From: an uncultured Chloroflexota bacterium
GTDB taxonomy: Bacteria; Chloroflexota; Anaerolineae; Aggregatilineales; Phototrophicaceae
Direction: 5' to 3'
NCBI GenBank assembly: GCA_937864975.1
Contig: CALMDI010000786.1
Location: forward strand, 1 to 7,694
DNA length: 7,694 nt
The notes beneath the pieces were generated by a model. The model searched no databases, was not told the DNA's origin, and saw only the letters and a program-made list of their open reading frames with translations. Positions 5,511-7,694 of the stretch are shown one piece after another; the first letter of the stretch is position 1; each line of letters opens with the position of its first letter. Position numbers and translations under genes: made by a program.

Positions 5511-7289
5511 TTATCCGTCCGCGCGCGGCACTTCGTTGGTGGGACGCTTGCGACCCGTCAGACGGTACATCACAGTGAAGTCGGTGCGCCCCTTGGAATT
5601 ACGCGGTTCCATCGCCTCGCACTCGAATTGTTCCTGCACGCGCGCATACGTCTCGGCGCTCAGCATGATCTCGCCGCGCTGTGCGTTCTCCTGAAGCAGC
5701 TTCGCCAGATCGAGCGCGTCGCCAATCGCGGTGAATTCCCGCCGCTCCGGGCTGCCCACGCTGCCCAGCACCGACGAGCCGGTGTGGATGCCGATCCCAT
5801 AAAAAAGCTGTTGATCGCTCGGAAGCCGCTGGTGCAGCTCTGCCACGTCATAGACCATGCTCATCGCGGAGCGCACGCCGCGCAGCGCGTGGTCATCTTG
5901 CGGGTTCAACTGCGTGTTGAACAACCCCGTCACCGCGTCGCCCATATATTTATCGACCACGCCTTCAAACAGCTCGATGGCGTCGCTGGCGCGGCTGAGA
6001 TATTCGTTGATGATCTGCATCAGCGCTTCCGGCTCCAGGCGCTCGCTGAACGAGGTGAAGCCGCGCACGTCGGCAAAAACGACGGTAATCTCGCGCTCCA
6101 CGCCGCCCATGCTGGCGAGGTCGAGGCTGCGAACATTCTCAAGCTGCACGGGCATGTAGCGCATCGCCGCGTCCAACTGCGCCTCACGCTGCTTTTCGTC
6201 GGTCAGGTCGTCCAGCACCAGCGCCACACCTTCGCTTTCGCCTGTCTGGTCGCGCAAAGGGTTCAGCTTGAATTTCCAGTAGCGCCAGCGCGGGCTTTCA
6301 AGGGTGATGTCCAGCTCGACCGGCGCTTCGCGGGCTTGAACGAGAGCGTTTGAAAACTCGCCGTTCAGATAGGGCAGGATGGCATGAAGCGGTCTGCCCA
6401 ATGCCTCGGTCGAGCGCACGCCGACGATCCGCTCGGCGGCGCTGTTGTATGCCGTAATGATGTTGTCGCGATTGACCGTAATCAAGCCGCTGGCGATGGA
6501 CGTGAAGATGTTATCCATCAGGTCGCGGATTTCGGTGATCTCCGCCAGACGCGCGCGTACCTGCTCGAACAGGCGCGCGTTCTGGATGGCAACTGCTGCC
6601 TGATTGGCGAAGGCTTTGAGCAGATTCAGCTCGTGATCCTTGAACAGCCCGGCGCGGATGCGATTGTCGCAGTAGACGACGCCGATGACTTCCTCGCGCA
6701 CCGTCAGCGGCACGGCGAGGATGCTCCGCAGCGCGAAGCCGACGATGCTCTCCTGCCCCTGGTAACGCGGGTCGCTGAGCGCGTTGTGCGTCAGCACCGG
6801 CTCGCCGGTCGACGCGACGCGGTCGATGATCGTATTGCTGATGATAAATTCTTCCGCGACCAGTTCTTCGCGATCCAAGCCGCGCGCGACTCGAAACTCC
6901 CACTCGCCGGACTGCTCGTTCTTCAGCACGATATAGCCGCGTTCCGCGCCGGTGAGCTCAACGACTTTGTCGATAACCTGGTAGAGCACGTCCGACGTAT
7001 CGATCGTGGAATTGATGAGCGCGGTGGTTTCGGCAAGACCGCGAAGCTGGCGCAGCTCGCTCTGGGTGGTGGTCAACTGGTTATTGAGGGCATCGAGCCG
7101 CGCGCGCATCTTGCGGAGCGAATCGAGCGAGCCGCTTGGCAGGTTCATGCCCTGATGACGCAGGATGTCCTGCTGGCTTCGCAGCAAATCGGTCAGATCA
7201 TTGATATTCTGGGCAAGCTGCCGCACCTGCTCCTGAGCCGACTCGTGGGGCGTGCGCGACTGGCTGACCCGGGCAGTTTCGTCAAACAT
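5511..7289 (-). CDS. GAF-PAS sensor class III nucleotide cyclase with altered catalytic residues
   Basis: The protein has 592 residues and no membrane segment. Residues about 15-90 form a predicted coiled coil. A GAF domain spans about 87-242 (ERGYIVL, SILAVPL, VIGVVYCDN, ANQAAVAIQNARLFE), a PAS domain about 255-370 (MDNIFTSIASGLITV), and a class III cyclase domain about 395-580. The metal-binding aspartates are present in FADVRGF (D407) and MGDAV (D451), as is the purine-site lysine K447. In the motif normally written VNLAARL the sequence is LDLAKLL: the conserved Asn is D527 and the transition-state Arg is L531. The family makes cAMP or cGMP from ATP or GTP, and these two changes would normally cripple catalysis. 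The protein may therefore be weakly active, a pseudo-cyclase regulator or a heterodimer partner. It overlaps the upstream cyclase gene by 1 nt (TGATG), which points to one operon with translational coupling; an AGG lies 13 nt before the ATG. Its promoter is outside the window. Confidence 0.9.
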   Translation of the reverse strand: MFDETARVSQSRTPHESAQEQVRQLAQNINDLTDLLRSQQDILRHQGMNLPSGSLDSLRKMRARLDALNNQLTTTQSELRQLRGLAETTALINSTIDTSDVLYQVIDKVVELTGAERGYIVLKNEQSGEWEFRVARGLDREELVAEEFIISNTIIDRVASTGEPVLTHNALSDPRYQGQESIVGFALRSILAVPLTVREEVIGVVYCDNRIRAGLFKDHELNLLKAFANQAAVAIQNARLFEQVRARLAEITEIRDLMDNIFTSIASGLITVNRDNIITAYNSAAERIVGVRSTEALGRPLHAILPYLNGEFSNALVQAREAPVELDITLESPRWRYWKFKLNPLRDQTGESEGVALVLDDLTDEKQREAQLDAAMRYMPVQLENVRSLDLASMGGVEREITVVFADVRGFTSFSERLEPEALMQIINEYLSRASDAIELFEGVVDKYMGDAVTGLFNTQLNPQDDHALRGVRSAMSMVYDVAELHQRLPSDQQLFYGIGIHTGSSVLGSVGSPERREFTAIGDALDLAKLLQENAQRGEIMLSAETYARVQEQFECEAMEPRNSKGRTDFTVMYRLTGRKRPTNEVPRADG

Positions 7290-7694
7290 CAGTCCGAAAA
7301 AACCTCATAAACGCAGGTGTGCTGCTGGCGACCCTTAACCTGAATCGTCGGGCGCTCCTCAAAGCGTACGCCGACCCGCGTGTCTTCAGATGACTCAATA
7401 TAGCTCAGCGTATCTTCGCTCACAATAATCTGTCCGCCCCTGGCATTTTCCAGCAGTCGCTTGGCAAGGTTAATCGTGTCGCCGATGGCGGTGAAATTGC
7501 GCCGCTTCGCGCTGCCGACGTTACCCAGTGTAGCGACGCCGCTGTGAATGCCCACGCGGAAAAAGTGATCGTCGGCGCTCATCCCAAGCTGCTTGTACAG
7601 GTCGATCAGCGTATAACGCAGGTCGAGCGCCGCCGCGACCGCGCGGCGGGCATGATCGTTCTGCGGATTCAACTGCGAGTTAAACAGAACCATC
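7289..7694 (-). CDS. Class III nucleotide cyclase, C-terminal part (5'-partial)
   Basis: The frame enters from the right edge; the first visible ATG (7693-7691) corresponds to the middle of a conserved strand (VMVLFN), so the true start is outside. About 134 residues of the cyclase domain are visible: LFNSQLNPQNDHARRA, VGIHSGVATLGNVGS, then NFTAIGDTINLAKRLLENA and a C-terminal VKGRQQHTCVYEV. The conserved transition-state Asn (in TINLA) and Arg (in AKR) are both retained. The Thr of FTAIGD is typical of the bacterial class that lacks the mammalian adenine-binding Asp. The metal-binding aspartates lie outside the window. Strong similarity to the same region of the downstream gene, for example QLNPQxDHA and FTAIGD, marks the two as tandem paralogues. 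Its TGA stop shares one base with the ATG of the next gene. Confidence 0.9.
   Translation of the reverse strand, partial: MVLFNSQLNPQNDHARRAVAAALDLRYTLIDLYKQLGMSADDHFFRVGIHSGVATLGNVGSAKRRNFTAIGDTINLAKRLLENARGGQIIVSEDTLSYIESSEDTRVGVRFEERPTIQVKGRQQHTCVYEVFSD

Noticed and set aside
5478..7310. Two long plus-strand open frames (5478-6353 and 6384-7310) opposite the cyclase gene
   Set aside because: They are antisense shadows of the GAF-PAS-cyclase gene in GC-rich DNA. Their translations are rich in Arg, His and Ala with no domain pattern, while the minus strand encodes a complete recognisable protein.
1..7694. CRISPR arrays, tRNA or rRNA genes, and classic defence or biosynthetic clusters
   Set aside because: I saw no spaced direct repeats, no tRNA-like cloverleaf and no signature genes. 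The window is signalling and envelope genes plus one small mobile element.

Overview
The window is GC-rich with long, dense bacterial coding regions. A Ser/Thr kinase-AAA-TPR signalling protein and a tandem pair of class III cyclases suggest a signalling-rich environmental bacterium. A Chloroflexota (Anaerolineae-like) origin is my best guess, from the style of these proteins and the base composition; no rRNA or other marker is present to confirm it.

Layout. (1) Positions 1-2497, minus strand: the first 832 codons of a large kinase-AAA ATPase-TPR protein whose C-terminus lies outside the window. (2) Positions 2498-2681: a divergent control region with two extended -10 promoters so close that each sits where the other's -35 box would be, plus a hairpin in the rightward leader. 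(3) Positions 2682-3800, plus strand: a membrane protein resembling a K+-channel pore module, with an altered selectivity-filter motif. (4) Positions 3801-4411, minus strand: a GNAT acetyltransferase gene split by a 131-bp MITE-like element (3935-4065). The element has 16-bp terminal inverted repeats, a perfect 25-bp-arm central hairpin and a 6-bp target duplication. Removing the element and one target copy restores a 157-residue GNAT protein in frame. (5) Positions 4517-5398, plus strand: a secreted acetolactate-decarboxylase-like protein, followed by a strong intrinsic terminator (5447-5484). (6) Positions 5511-7694, minus strand: two tandem class III cyclase genes with a 1-nt TGATG overlap. 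The downstream gene is a full coiled coil-GAF-PAS-cyclase protein that has lost the canonical transition-state Asn and Arg. The upstream gene is cut by the window edge and keeps both residues.

The genes do not form one obvious pathway. The kinase and cyclases are cytoplasmic signal processors, and the channel-like and secreted proteins are envelope or extracellular functions. The firmest new observation is the MITE-like insertion that truncates the GNAT gene. The most interesting functional questions are the altered catalytic residues in the second cyclase and in the decarboxylase-like protein, and the altered pore filter.
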